Below, one piece after another: positions 8,372 to 17,397 of a DNA stretch of 64,000 bases. This stretch comes from Clostridium_I sp047718555 (GTDB taxonomy: Bacteria > Bacillota > Clostridia > Clostridiales > Clostridiaceae). The stretch covers positions 1-64,000 of the forward strand of contig NZ_JBDNRK010000005.1 of assembly GCF_047718555.1 (NCBI RefSeq), in the 5' to 3' direction. Under the pieces are notes generated by a model. That model was not told where the DNA came from. It was given only the letters and a program-made list of their open reading frames with translations, and searched no databases. The translations under genes were made by a program, and so were the position numbers. How positions within the stretch are numbered: position 1 is the first letter of the stretch; every line of letters begins with the position of its first letter.

Positions 8372-10216
8372 TTAAAATTGCTTAACATCTTCCACAGTTT
8401 GTACTGGATTATTCTCAGAAGTCACATTTGTTGTATCAATTATTTTTGCCGCTGAAAGATGTAGTTTTGCATATCCCATAACCCAGATTATACTTTTAGT
8501 AAGTAGATATACTAAAAATACAATTAATATACCGATTATCGTAAGTGCTGAACCATTAGACCAATCCGAACTATTAAATCTAGACTGAATCACTACAGAA
8601 AATGGTGGCTGCCCTGGTGGATATAGCAGCGAAGCTGCCGGTAATTCGAACATCATACCTGCAAAAGACATAAAAAATGTAGATATTGTAGTTGTACTTA
8701 TTAATGGCACTATTATCTTAAAAATTATTTGCATATTGCTAGCTCCAAAAACTTTAGCTGATTTCAATAAATTTGGTGGAAGCGTGCTCAATGCTCCAGT
8801 TTGTAATCTTATAGAATATGGCAGTGCACCTGCAAGATAAGCCATTGCAAGACATATAGGAGTTCCATAAAGTACTAGATTTAATGGTATAAGCCATACT
8901 GCATTCCAAGCAAACACAAATCCTGCTGCCAGTACAACTCCAGGTATTGCAAGTGTTGACATGTTTAGAATATTTATAAATTTACTTGTAAGTGAATGCT
9001 TAAATATCAACTGATATGCTAAGATAACTGCAAAAGGCACAGCTATAATCGCAACTATAGTTGAATAAGTAATTGAGCGTAATAGTGAAGCATATCCATC
9101 ACCATTAATTTGAATGACATCTCTATAATGTGCAAAAGTCCAATTTGAGCTATTGATACCATTACTCCATACCTTCCATAAAGATGCACATATATTAGAC
9201 ATAATCGGAAGAACAAATGATAAAATTATTATTATTACCATACCAACAAAAAATATTGAATAATACTTGGATTTGACACCATATTTTTCTGCAATGTTAT
9301 CTTTCTTCTTAAACGATGGAGTTGTAACATATGATTTCTTCCTCATTATCATAAACTGTAAACCAATTGCAGCAGATGTAACAAAAACTTCAATTACTGA
9401 TAAACTGGCTGCAACAGAATAATTAACTGGATCTTGGTTTAATGATGAATATATTTGGTACGTTAAAAGTGGAATATGGGAATTTGGTGTTATTGCAGCA
9501 GCAATACCAAAATCCCCAAAACCTTCTGCAAATGCAATTGAAGCTCCTGCAAGTAATGCCGGTGTTAAGAGGGGAAGTGTGATCTTAAAAAACAATTGAC
9601 TTTTAGTGGCGCCACCTATTTTCCCAGCATTTAACAATTCTGTTCCTATATTTTTTAGAGCCTGATGCATACTAAAATATACATACGTAAAAAACCGCAG
9701 TCCCATTATTAATGCAAGCCCATACCTAGTAAAAAACCATGCAGACCAGCCAAAGGGTAAACCGAATATTTGACTAAGTATTCCTCCATCTTGCATAAGC
9801 AGCATCCAGCCTTCTGCAATGACATATGAAGGCATAAAAAATGCTATCCAAATAAGTGAGTTAAATATATTTGCAGCAGCATCTGGCATATGATGTATTG
9901 CTATAGACGAAAAAGTCCCCAATATTACAGCAATCACTGCTGCCAAAAGCCCAATAATTATTGAATTAGATAGAGCTAAAAAGTTTGACTTATCAGTGAA
10001 TACACTCAGTAAATTTGCAAAAGATGGAGTGATACTCGATATCTTGTCAAAAATATGAGGAAATATTGATTGCAGCAATAAGGCTGCTAACGGATATACG
10101 ACAATTACCGCCATTGCAATAATACCAAATACCTCTCCGAACTTCTCACCAAATCTTACAAATAATTTCTTATTGGAGGATATTATCATGGAACCACTTC
10201 TTAATATCTTTTTCAT
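8372..10216 (-). CDS. ABC transporter permease, duplicated FbpB-like
   Basis: A 614-residue inner-membrane permease with two homologous halves, each with about six membrane spans and an EAA-type loop contacting the ATPase (ELLNAGKIGGATKSQLFFKI in half one; LLKSAKVFGASNMQIIFKI in half two). This fused architecture is normal for Fe(III) or 2-aminoethylphosphonate-type importers. The ATG at 10216 overlaps the binding-protein gene by 47 bp; a second ATG at 10189 overlaps by 20 bp. Neither has a strong binding site, suggesting coupled translation. Confidence 0.9.
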   Translation of the reverse strand: MKKILRSGSMIISSNKKLFVRFGEKFGEVFGIIAMAVIVVYPLAALLLQSIFPHIFDKISSITPSFANLLSVFTDKSNFLALSNSIIIGLLAAVIAVILGTFSSIAIHHMPDAAANIFNSLIWIAFFMPSYVIAEGWMLLMQDGGILSQIFGLPFGWSAWFFTRYGLALIMGLRFFTYVYFSMHQALKNIGTELLNAGKIGGATKSQLFFKITLPLLTPALLAGASIAFAEGFGDFGIAAAITPNSHIPLLTYQIYSSLNQDPVNYSVAASLSVIEVFVTSAAIGLQFMIMRKKSYVTTPSFKKKDNIAEKYGVKSKYYSIFFVGMVIIIILSFVLPIMSNICASLWKVWSNGINSSNWTFAHYRDVIQINGDGYASLLRSITYSTIVAIIAVPFAVILAYQLIFKHSLTSKFINILNMSTLAIPGVVLAAGFVFAWNAVWLIPLNLVLYGTPICLAMAYLAGALPYSIRLQTGALSTLPPNLLKSAKVFGASNMQIIFKIIVPLISTTTISTFFMSFAGMMFELPAASLLYPPGQPPFSVVIQSRFNSSDWSNGSALTIIGILIVFLVYLLTKSIIWVMGYAKLHLSAAKIIDTTNVTSENNPVQTVEDVKQF

Positions 10217-11243
10217 TTTTAGCAGCAGCTATTGGATCTGTCGTTATCCATTTAACATCAGTTGTCAGGGCTTCTTTATTAGCTTGTACGCCCTTTATGA
10301 CTGGGTTAAAATATGAATCACCGCCGCCATTTTTGGGATCGAGCATTACAGATTGTCCTTCAGGAGAAAGGCAGTATTCAACAAATTGTTTGGCTGCATC
10401 CATATCAGGAGCATTCTTGTTTATTGAAATGACACCTGGAAGCGTAAATACCCCAGAAGAAGGATATATTATATCCACTGGATCCCCACTTTTCTTAGCA
10501 TTAATAAGTGCCGAATTCTGTATGGTTATAGCTTTAACCTGACCAGATACTAATGCCTTTAATGTATTATCATTTGTAGGAAATACTTTAAGTCCATTAG
10601 TCTTAAGATTCTGATAGAAATTCTTACCTTGTGTATCTCCCATACTTTGAAGCATTCCGCTAACATAAGGATATGTAGGTCCTGATGTACTAGGATCATT
10701 CATAGCTATTCCGTTTTTGAACTTAGGATCGGTTAAATCCTTCCAATCTTTAGGATAATCTGCTGGTTTCATTAATTTTGTATTAACACCAATTGCAGCC
10801 GCAGCTGTAACTGTAACCGGATAATAAGACTTATTTGATGGTATAAGTGATTTACCTAAATCCGTAAAATTCTGTATATCCGATGGTGTCCAATCGCGAA
10901 GAAGCATTTGTTCATTATCAATTGCTTGCATAGTAGCATTACCATCAAACCAAGCAACATCCCAATGAGGATTTGAACGTTCAGCCTCCATTTTTGCTGT
11001 TATCATACCTGTAGAATCATCTACCAGCTTCACATTTATACCAGTTTTTTTCTGGAATGCTTCTGCAACAGCTTTATCGTAACCCTGAGCTGAATACAAT
11101 ACAAGCTGTTTCTTACCTGAACTTGAAGAAGAGTTGGAACTTGAGGCAGATGCTGTGTTTTGCTTACCACACGCTGACATAGTAAGTATAAGAAACGAAA
11201 GTGTCCCCATGACAATTATAGACTTTAATCTTTTGGATTTCAT
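10170..11243 (-). CDS. extracellular solute-binding lipoprotein, FbpA-like
   Basis: A 357-residue binding protein. A basic, hydrophobic leader ends in the lipobox LTMSAC with the lipidated Cys at residue 25. A Ser-rich linker follows, then a periplasmic-binding fold starting KQLVLYSAQGYDKAVAEAFQ, as in the Fe(III)/phosphonate FbpA-PhnS group. It is the first gene of the operon. The substrate cannot be decided: iron, 2-aminoethylphosphonate and other anions all use this family. Confidence 0.9.
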   Translation of the reverse strand: MKSKRLKSIIVMGTLSFLILTMSACGKQNTASASSSNSSSSSGKKQLVLYSAQGYDKAVAEAFQKKTGINVKLVDDSTGMITAKMEAERSNPHWDVAWFDGNATMQAIDNEQMLLRDWTPSDIQNFTDLGKSLIPSNKSYYPVTVTAAAAIGVNTKLMKPADYPKDWKDLTDPKFKNGIAMNDPSTSGPTYPYVSGMLQSMGDTQGKNFYQNLKTNGLKVFPTNDNTLKALVSGQVKAITIQNSALINAKKSGDPVDIIYPSSGVFTLPGVISINKNAPDMDAAKQFVEYCLSPEGQSVMLDPKNGGGDSYFNPVIKGVQANKEALTTDVKWITTDPIAAAKNEKDIKKWFHDNILQ

Positions 11244-11665
11244 AAAATCACTCCTATTAAAAATTATTAAAGTATTGCTATTGGCCGAAAGTTTGAATCC
11301 ATCTCCAATTTAACAAATTTTCTCATAGCTTACATTAAATATATCAATATGTAACACATGTTACAAGATATTCTTTGTTAATTCCTCATTAATGTTTGTT
11401 AAGAAACATGGCACAAAATTTTACACGTTAATATATAAGAAAGATTATCATAATAAATATCAGATACTTGGCTAAGTAATGCTAGATTATATACAATTTA
11501 AAAAATATGGTATCGATAATGAAACTATTGAAAGCTTTAAGTATTTTAAATAGGCAATTCGTAATGTTCTTATAGAGTATTCGCTATTTTAAGTATTATA
11601 TTTTTAATTTTAGTGATAATTTTAACAGAAAAGCATCTAAAAGATATGTTTGGAGTATAAAACTC
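11244..11665. other. intergenic region upstream of the ABC operon
   Basis: This A+T-rich stretch of about 420 bp should contain the promoter of the importer operon, but no canonical hexamer pair stands out. No gene is evident; the only short open frame begins at 11,480 (24 codons) and has no ribosome binding site. Confidence 0.4.
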
Positions 11666-11695
11666 AAGGCTTCCAGTAAATTTACTGGAAGCCTT
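11666..11695 (-). terminator. perfect 30-bp palindrome downstream of the tRNA-like sequence
   Basis: AAGGCTTCCAGTAAA is followed immediately by its exact complement. On the minus strand it lies 14 bp after the tRNA-like CCA end and is followed by a short T-rich tract. It probably was the terminator of the chromosomal tRNA transcript. Confidence 0.6.
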
Positions 11696-11708
11696 ATAAA
11701 TTCTAACT

Positions 11709-11785
11709 TGGTGCGGATAACAGGATTCGAACCTGCATGATTTCTCACTAATACCTGAAACTGCTACATTATCCAGTATATCCGT
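11709..11785 (-). tRNA. tRNA-Leu(CAG)-like sequence with degenerate 5' half; candidate attL
   Basis: On the minus strand the 3' part is a good class II leucine tRNA. It has anticodon loop TTCAGGT (CAG), a short variable arm GTGA-GAAA-TCAT, T-arm GCAGG-TTCGAAT-CCTGT, acceptor TATCCGC and encoded ACCA. The 5' part is poor: acceptor ACGGATA has a mismatch at position 1, the D arm is short, and the 5' anticodon stem pairs at only three of five positions. This is what a prophage end looks like when a phage copy of the tRNA 3' half is joined to chromosome. A functional tRNA is unlikely. Confidence 0.55.
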
Positions 11786-11882
11786 AAGCCTTGCTATTCC
11801 TTATGTTCAATATATCAACTTTAATAATCATCACTAATCCTATGTATATTATTATTTTATCACAGCACCTTAGAATTATCAA

Positions 11883-11936
11883 CAGCAACCCACAGTCAAC
11901 CCACAAGAAATATATTCCAGCAACCTACAGTCAACC
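11883..11936. repeat. two 19-bp direct repeats beside the tRNA remnant (candidate integrase arm sites)
   Basis: CAGCAACCCACAGTCAACC at 11,883-11,901 is repeated with one mismatch at 11,918-11,936, a 35-bp period. Paired short direct repeats 100-200 bp inside the attachment core are typical arm-type binding sites of tyrosine integrases. Confidence 0.55.
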
Positions 11937-12026
11937 TTACAAAAACTATCAGTAGAAATATGTTTAAATATTCGCCAAATGTTTCATTTATAAAAAGGAA
12001 AAGCCCTCCCATATTAGCAGAAGAGC

Positions 12027-12473
12027 CTAGTTAATATTCGTGCTCCTATAATTTAATAACGGATGAAATATAAACAGGATACCCAAAAATGTAAGCACAC
12101 CCAAAATTACAAATATGAATATTACCAAGTTTCTTGTTCGCTTTATATCTTCTAAAGTGTATTGGTTATGAGAGGGTAAGAATACAGCCATAAATAGAAA
12201 TTCTATAGATTGCCAAAAGTTATTAGTCTGTATAAAATGAAAGTCCTGTCCTCCATGTCTGAATCGAACAGAAGTTACCCTTCCTAAACTCTCTACTTTC
12301 TTTATCCTGTAGAAAAATCTGCTCACAAGTAATATCATTATAATTCCACCGATAGACACCCCTGCTACAAACAATATTACATCTTTAAGAACAATAGTAT
12401 TGTAATAGCCTAAAGTATTTATGAGCCATTGTATTATATCTCTTACCACTCCGTTACCTATTGCCACAGACAC
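12027..12473 (-). CDS. prophage membrane protein next to the repressor
   Basis: A 148-residue protein with one hydrophobic span near residues 30-52, a basic central segment (VTSVRFRHGGQDFHF) and a second hydrophobic pair near 115-140. It is read from a GTG preceded by AGAGGGGG, 15 bp after the repressor gene, so both form one transcript. Its place at the lysogeny end of the prophage, co-transcribed with the repressor, is typical of superinfection-exclusion or immunity proteins. That role is inference from position only. Confidence 0.65.
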   Translation of the reverse strand: MSVAIGNGVVRDIIQWLINTLGYYNTIVLKDVILFVAGVSIGGIIMILLVSRFFYRIKKVESLGRVTSVRFRHGGQDFHFIQTNNFWQSIEFLFMAVFLPSHNQYTLEDIKRTRNLVIFIFVILGVLTFLGILFIFHPLLNYRSTNIN

Positions 12474-12488
12474 AACCGCTACCCCCTC

Positions 12489-12866
12489 TTATTTATTCTT
12501 GACCAAATCATCATATAGCTTCTTAAACTCTATAGATAAGTGTTTCTGCTCTTCCACTGTGAGCCTATCATCTATACTAATTTGTACAAGTGTTTTATTT
12601 AAAGTAGGATTATTCAGTAGCAAGGTAGTTTCAACTGGTGCTATTCTATCATATAGGGCAAATGTTTTATCAAGAGGTAATCCATAATATTCAGCAATTG
12701 CTTCCAGTACAGTATCAGAAGGTTCTTTTAATCCTCGCTCCAGCTCACTTAAATAGTTACCAGAAATGTTAATCTTCCCTGCTACTTTAAAAATTGAGTT
12801 GCCTGTTTTCTTTCGGTATTGCTTTAGCTGTTCTCCAGCTTTTTTAAATATGTTTTCTTTATCCAA
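12489..12866 (-). CDS. XRE-family phage repressor-like regulator
   Basis: 125 residues with an N-terminal helix-turn-helix (about residues 13-65; QYRKKTGNSIFKVAGKINIS then GNYLSELERGLKEPS), the Cro/CI type. The C-terminal half is predicted helical and has no peptidase motif, so it should not be cleaved in the LexA manner. A TTG start follows GGGGTGATGGA. It faces away from a small rightward gene, the usual immunity-region geometry. It is a candidate ligand for the operator-like repeats found elsewhere in the prophage. Confidence 0.8.
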   Translation of the reverse strand: MDKENIFKKAGEQLKQYRKKTGNSIFKVAGKINISGNYLSELERGLKEPSDTVLEAIAEYYGLPLDKTFALYDRIAPVETTLLLNNPTLNKTLVQISIDDRLTVEEQKHLSIEFKKLYDDLVKNK

Positions 12867-12972
12867 TCCATCACCCCACTACTGATATTTTAAAGTATAC
12901 CCCATACAAAAGCTACTATTCATTGTTGCCGATTTTTCCATAATATACATAATCTTTTTGCTTAAATTTCAG

Positions 12973-13001
12973 TGGACAATTATAGGTTTACATAATATAA
13001 T
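12973..13001 (+). promoter_or_regulatory. rightward promoter of the small gene opposite the repressor
   Basis: TGGACA (12,973-12,978), a 17-nt spacer and TATAAT (12,996-13,001) on the plus strand. Confidence 0.65.
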
Positions 13002-13051
13002 TTAGGCATGGGTAAGAGTTAATTAAAACTATATAAAAGGAGAGAATATGA

Positions 13052-13243
13052 TTGATACAAAATTCATTCTTAGATAAAATAAATAACGAGCGTAATATAT
13101 GTGAAGAGATTCTTGTTGCTGGCAAGGGTGGATTAGATATTGGAGAAGCTACAGGGCTAATTCAATACTTTATGGAAATGAAACTGCCATTTAAGGTTTG
13201 TCCGCATATCGAGGACACTGTATCAATCGAATTACTAAATTAA
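13052..13243 (+). CDS. small hypothetical prophage protein, divergent from the repressor
   Basis: A 63-residue soluble protein beginning at a TTG, with AGGAG about ten bases upstream. An ATG four bases before it opens only a nine-codon peptide in another frame. It has its own promoter and a bidirectional terminator. No family is recognised; expression from the immunity region suggests a lysogenic-conversion or regulatory role. Confidence 0.55.
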   Translation: MIQNSFLDKINNERNICEEILVAGKGGLDIGEATGLIQYFMEMKLPFKVCPHIEDTVSIELLN

Positions 13244-13253
13244 ACTAAAAAAA

Positions 13254-13291
13254 GAAAGCAGTCAAGGTTATTAGCCCCAACTGCTTTTTCC
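13254..13291. terminator. bidirectional terminator between the small gene and the endolysin
   Basis: AAAGCAGT pairs with ACTGCTTT across a 17-nt loop, with a T-run on the plus side and an A-run on the other. It serves both convergent genes. Confidence 0.7.
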
Positions 13292-14343
13292 TATTTTCCT
13301 TCTAATTTTGCTACTCTTGCTTCAAGCTCTGCAAGTCGCTGTTCTACTGTTTTTGTAACAGCTTTTCTATATACCATTTCGCCTTTACTGTTATAAACAA
13401 TATAATCTGGATTCTGGTCTGCAATGTCTTTAGCGTTCTGTAGGTCTGTGTAAGCTCCTAGTTGGCTCTCTGCGTCGTTCCAAGACTTCCTTACTCTATA
13501 TATCTCTTGGGCTTGCTGTTGTGCTTCCTGTGCCTTTTTCTGTGCTTCTATTCTAGCCTGTTCCTCTGCTACTGCTTTAGCCTTTGCTTCGGCTTCTTTT
13601 CTAGCTTGCTCTGCCTTGGCTCTTGCGTCTGCTTCTGTATATAATTGATTCATCTTACCAGCAGATTGTTGACCCCAGATACCATCCACAGTTAAACCAT
13701 ATTTAGCTTGGAAGTTCTTTATAGCTTGTATTGTATTTGCTCCGCTGATTCCATCCTCAACCAGTCCAGCACCGTTCATAGCATTAAGCTGTTTTTGAAT
13801 AGTTAATACTGTATTATCCACCGTAGTTGTTCCACCTCCTGTGTTATTGCTACTGGTTACTGTAGCTCCACCTAATCTAGCTTTAAAAGCTGTCCAGCCA
13901 GCCCAGTTATTGTAGTTCATAGACTGCGGGCAATTCTTTCTTGAAGCGTCGTAATGTCTTACTACATGGTTAGTATCAATTCCATATCTAGCCATTAAAT
14001 TTTTAGTAAGTTCTAATGCGTTGCTCACAGCTTTATCATAGTTTCCGTCGCTGTTAATACAAATCTCTATACCTATTGAATTTCTATTTGTAATCCCATA
14101 TTTACCAGCACCATCACCGCAATGCCAAGCTGTAAGGTTAGGGTCAACTAGCTCCATTATATTACTATCATCAACAAAGTAATTGGCAGAAGCTTGTCTA
14201 TCTCCACCGTTAAAGTAATTGAAGTGAGCCTGTGCGTTTGCTCCAGTTCCCCTGTTTCCTGTGTCATGAATTACAATGTATATCTTTTTATCGGTATTAG
14301 TAGAGTAATTGTACTTTATATGCTTTATTTGAATTGGTAACAT
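13291..14343 (-). CDS. phage endolysin: N-acetylmuramoyl-L-alanine amidase with peptidoglycan-binding domain
   Basis: 350 residues. The Amidase_2/PGRP domain (about 1-160) has zinc ligands in YIVIHDTGN and in VVRHYDASRKNCPQ. A PG-binding_1 domain follows (about 175-230; TIQAIKNFQAKYGLTVDGIWG). The C-terminal ~110 residues are an Ala/Lys/Glu/Gln coiled coil ending in a second short coiled coil. It has no signal peptide, so release depends on the holin. It cleaves the stem-peptide amide bond. AAGGGGG precedes the ATG. The long coiled-coil tail is unusual and may mediate oligomers or wall targeting. Confidence 0.93.
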   Translation of the reverse strand: MLPIQIKHIKYNYSTNTDKKIYIVIHDTGNRGTGANAQAHFNYFNGGDRQASANYFVDDSNIMELVDPNLTAWHCGDGAGKYGITNRNSIGIEICINSDGNYDKAVSNALELTKNLMARYGIDTNHVVRHYDASRKNCPQSMNYNNWAGWTAFKARLGGATVTSSNNTGGGTTTVDNTVLTIQKQLNAMNGAGLVEDGISGANTIQAIKNFQAKYGLTVDGIWGQQSAGKMNQLYTEADARAKAEQARKEAEAKAKAVAEEQARIEAQKKAQEAQQQAQEIYRVRKSWNDAESQLGAYTDLQNAKDIADQNPDYIVYNSKGEMVYRKAVTKTVEQRLAELEARVAKLEGK

Positions 14344-14360
14344 TTTAATTCCCCCTTAGA

Positions 14361-14558
14361 TTATGGTAGTGCAATAAAAAAGATTCCCCACATTGCTAGA
14401 ATGGTAAGGAATCCAGTTAGTAATATAAACATCTTAGGAACTTCGTATTTACTTCCAGCTCTATTAGAAATGTAAGCGAATAATAAAACCCCTAAAGTCA
14501 AGCCACTAATGAATATAAATAGGTTTTTGAACATCATAGCTATTACATAAGTGTCCAT
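14361..14558 (-). CDS. small two-span membrane protein of the lysis region (second holin candidate)
   Basis: 65 residues with two hydrophobic segments (about 9-30 and 44-63) separated by a charged loop (SNRAGSKYEVPK). It lies directly upstream of the endolysin in the same transcript, a classical holin or antiholin position. A more typical holin is encoded at 17,191-17,397, so this one could be an antiholin. Confidence 0.6.
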   Translation of the reverse strand: MDTYVIAMMFKNLFIFISGLTLGVLLFAYISNRAGSKYEVPKMFILLTGFLTILAMWGIFFIALP

Positions 14559-14579
14559 ATTAATCCCTCCAAAAATAAA

Positions 14580-14604
14580 AAAAGAGAGCTGTTAAGCCCT
14601 CTAT
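14580..14604 (-). terminator. terminator after the GH25-fibre gene
   Basis: On the minus strand, GAGGGCT-TAAC-AGCTCTC is followed by seven Ts. Confidence 0.7.
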
Positions 14605-16392
14605 TTAAGTTGCTGTATAAGTCTTAATTGTAGCATTGGTTACTTCTTTTACTGTATATGAAACTGAATTGATAGTCTGTACATCATTCACCGCTGGAAG
14701 TGCTGACAGGTTAGCTCCATTATCTGGAACAAAAGTAAAGGTCGCTCCACCATTATTCATATAGAAAGGAACATTACCGTATCCAGCACCGTAACCATAT
14801 ATCTTAATGTAAATATCCCAAATATAAGAACTACCAGCTTCTTTCTTAACTATTACTACATCACCAGCTTGGAACTTTATAGCGTTATTATCGCAATAAG
14901 CTTCAACAAAAGAGCCAGCGGAAACAGTTTTGAAATCCGTTGTAACACTTAGATAAGCTTTTATTTTACCTGTGTGAATATAGTTACCAGAAGCAAAGTA
15001 AAACAGCTCCATGTATGCTCTCTGGTATGTTCCATTAGTCGTAAATCTTCCTGCAATGTAATACTTGTCCGTTCCTGTACCTTCTGTAGCCATAACTCTA
15101 CCTCTGGAAATGTAACCGCCAGACAGTGACCATTTCCCAGATACAGTATAGTCGGAAGCGGTATTGAAAGCTGTTTGAGTAGCTTCCGTTACAACATTAC
15201 TGCCATTTACAGCAATATTACCGTCTGGTTTAAATACTATTGCCTTACTTGTATCCCATGTTTCTCCTTCTGCTGGTACGGAAGGGTCTGAATAATCACT
15301 TGAAGGTATAAGAGCTATTTCCCCAGCAACATGAGTATTCGCAACACTGGTGGATAATCTTCCTAACTTCCAACTTTTATTCTGCTCCTGTTTGAATACA
15401 AAGCCATTGGGAGTTAATACCCTAGTTACTCCCTCTAAGTAACCGTTCTGAACAGGTAGATATTCTCCGATATGAGTGTGGATTTTATTTGCCTTTCCGT
15501 CTAAGAGAGATATTCCCCTCGGTTTTACTTCTGGATAAACAAGTATGTCCTCGTAGTTATTATTTAAAGTATCAACAACATCATTGTCACATCCTGTGGT
15601 AGCTAGTCCATATGAGTATCCCAGTCTTGTCCTATCACTTGAATATTGCCACATTAGATAAGTAGTATATCCACCAAAAGTAGTGAAGTTATAGTTTGGA
15701 TAAGCTAGGGAAGCATGAGCGTCAACATCTGGTGCATTGACAGCAAGCCATAGTTTAGGAACATCTACATTTATTTTAGTACCATTTGTATGCTGAATAT
15801 TTCCACCACAAGCACCATCTATATAGTAGTAAGCAGTATATAGCATTACTCCACCCCTAGAAGCAAGTTGAGGAAATCTAACTACCATTCTGTCTTTGAA
15901 AGCCTTTATCCATATATAAGTTTGATGGGCTGTCATTGAGTTGCTTCCATAATTTGCTCTGTTATCCTCAAAGTCACATACAGGAAGTACATCACCACAT
16001 TTACCAGCTCCAAATACACTCTCTAATATATCAGCATAATTGTTAGCTTCTACTGTAGCTTCTGTTTGTAAGTTAGCGTCTGTATATCCTCCAGCATAAA
16101 TGTTAAAAGTGTTGATATGTCTACAATAATAATAAGTACCAATTTTTAATCCCTTTGCTCTCAACGCATTTACATTAGTTGTATTAAAGCTAGTATCTTG
16201 AATTTTTGTATTAGCGTCTTGGCTTTGGTTTCCAGCTCTTAAAATTACAAAGTCTAAACCATCTGCTCTTATTAATCTTGAACCACTTCCATTGATTAAC
16301 GGATATTGATAAGTAGCAAAATCTATACCTTTAGGCATAACATTTCTCTCTCTAAAGTCAAAATAAGAAAAGTATCCCGCTGATGATTGCAT
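14605..16392 (-). CDS. tail fibre / receptor-binding protein with N-terminal GH25 lysozyme domain
   Basis: 595 residues. Residues about 17-270 are a glycoside hydrolase 25 (Chalaropsis-type lysozyme) domain: PKGIDFATYQ supplies the first catalytic Asp, LPVCDFEDN the D-x-E pair, and LMWQYSSD the closing strand. The rest is a fibre-like region with Gly/Ser/Thr-rich beta segments. Its place between the baseplate gene and the lysis genes suggests a virion-associated muralytic fibre that opens the wall during entry. The start at 16,392 has AAGGGGG upstream; an ATG 18 codons in is a weaker alternative. Confidence 0.82.
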   Translation of the reverse strand: MQSSAGYFSYFDFRERNVMPKGIDFATYQYPLINGSGSRLIRADGLDFVILRAGNQSQDANTKIQDTSFNTTNVNALRAKGLKIGTYYYCRHINTFNIYAGGYTDANLQTEATVEANNYADILESVFGAGKCGDVLPVCDFEDNRANYGSNSMTAHQTYIWIKAFKDRMVVRFPQLASRGGVMLYTAYYYIDGACGGNIQHTNGTKINVDVPKLWLAVNAPDVDAHASLAYPNYNFTTFGGYTTYLMWQYSSDRTRLGYSYGLATTGCDNDVVDTLNNNYEDILVYPEVKPRGISLLDGKANKIHTHIGEYLPVQNGYLEGVTRVLTPNGFVFKQEQNKSWKLGRLSTSVANTHVAGEIALIPSSDYSDPSVPAEGETWDTSKAIVFKPDGNIAVNGSNVVTEATQTAFNTASDYTVSGKWSLSGGYISRGRVMATEGTGTDKYYIAGRFTTNGTYQRAYMELFYFASGNYIHTGKIKAYLSVTTDFKTVSAGSFVEAYCDNNAIKFQAGDVVIVKKEAGSSYIWDIYIKIYGYGAGYGNVPFYMNNGGATFTFVPDNGANLSALPAVNDVQTINSVSYTVKEVTNATIKTYTAT

Positions 16393-16395
16393 ATA

Positions 16396-17175
16396 TTATT
16401 TTCCCCCTTTAACACAAACTATAATAACTTCATCATTCAAATCTAAGCTGTAACTGCTCAATAAAGTTACCGTACTACCAGATACTGACCAGTGAACACC
16501 TTCATAAACTAAGCTTCCATTTATCTGAATTAGAAGTACATCTGTAGTGCTGGAATAGCCTGTAATACCTACTCCAAAAGAAGTAGTACCATAAGCACCA
16601 ACCACTATTCTGTTCTGTTTTATCTTTCCACTACCTACAGCCCACACAAGAGTATTTCCAGCACCTACAGCTAGTACATTATCTACCGCTTGCCCTGTAC
16701 TATCTGGAATCTTATCTAGTGTAGTTTTATTTGTGTGAACATGAACCTTACTTACAGCGTCCTCAATAGCTGGTAAATAATCCGAACTTTCTACAGCACT
16801 TGTGGTATCTACATTAGGTTGTATAATAAATTCAAAATCAAATGTGGTCAGCTTACCGCCTAGTCCATCAAATAAGCTCACTTCCGCTCTTGCTGTTCCT
16901 CCTACCGCTAAACTCTGGGAAGCTAAAACAACATCTAGCTTTCCCAATGTAGCGTCAACTAAGGTAGGAATCTGGTAAACTACTGTTTTATCTGGTTTTT
17001 CTATTGATACAGTGTAAGTCAATCCAGTCAAATTTACTGGAGTTATACCATCAATAATTTGTATATGGAGTACAGTTGAGTTGTTATCTCTTTGTTTTAC
17101 CTTCTTTGGTATCTGGGTAAACTCACTAATCAAATTAAGGATGATAGTATAATCTCTTGGATTAGAAAAAGCCAT
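16396..17175 (-). CDS. baseplate upper protein, BppU family
   Basis: 259 residues. The N-terminal ~130 residues match the BppU_N domain layout: DNNSTVLHIQIIDG, then LTGLTYTVSIEKPDKT, and LTTFDFEFIIQPN at the end. This domain anchors receptor-binding proteins to siphophage baseplates. A linker with VHTNKTTLDKI, common in Gram-positive phage fibres, leads to a short C-terminal domain. It sits just upstream of the GH25 fibre gene. Confidence 0.82.
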   Translation of the reverse strand: MAFSNPRDYTIILNLISEFTQIPKKVKQRDNNSTVLHIQIIDGITPVNLTGLTYTVSIEKPDKTVVYQIPTLVDATLGKLDVVLASQSLAVGGTARAEVSLFDGLGGKLTTFDFEFIIQPNVDTTSAVESSDYLPAIEDAVSKVHVHTNKTTLDKIPDSTGQAVDNVLAVGAGNTLVWAVGSGKIKQNRIVVGAYGTTSFGVGITGYSSTTDVLLIQINGSLVYEGVHWSVSGSTVTLLSSYSLDLNDEVIIVCVKGGK

Positions 17176-17190
17176 ATCCTTACCTCCTTA

Positions 17191-17397
17191 TTAGTTATCT
17201 GATGTTTTCTCGCTCTTTATTACTGCTCCTTCTAAAGCTGTAGACTTAGCGAAATAAAAAGCTATTACAGAAGTCACCACATACTCTACCAACTTTGTAT
17301 CAATCTTTCCTAAAACTGCTAACAATATGAATAAACCTGTAATCCCCAAAGCCATCAATTTTCTTACTTCTATTAAATTAGTTATTTTCTTTAACAT
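17191..17397 (-). CDS. phage holin
   Basis: About 68 residues with two hydrophobic spans (MALGITGLFILLAVLG and LVEYVVTSVIAFYFA) and a charged C-terminus, typical of small holins that time lysis by permeabilising the membrane. The ATG at 17,397 has GGAGGG nine bases upstream and overlaps the previous gene by 20 bp. An upstream ATG at 17,418 would place the binding site inside the gene and is rejected. Confidence 0.78.
   Translation of the reverse strand: MLKKITNLIEVRKLMALGITGLFILLAVLGKIDTKLVEYVVTSVIAFYFAKSTALEGAVIKSEKTSDN

Noticed and set aside
11709..11785. A functional tRNA gene
   Set aside because: The 5' half lacks a good D arm and anticodon stem and the total length is short for a class II tRNA; treated as a remnant/attachment site.
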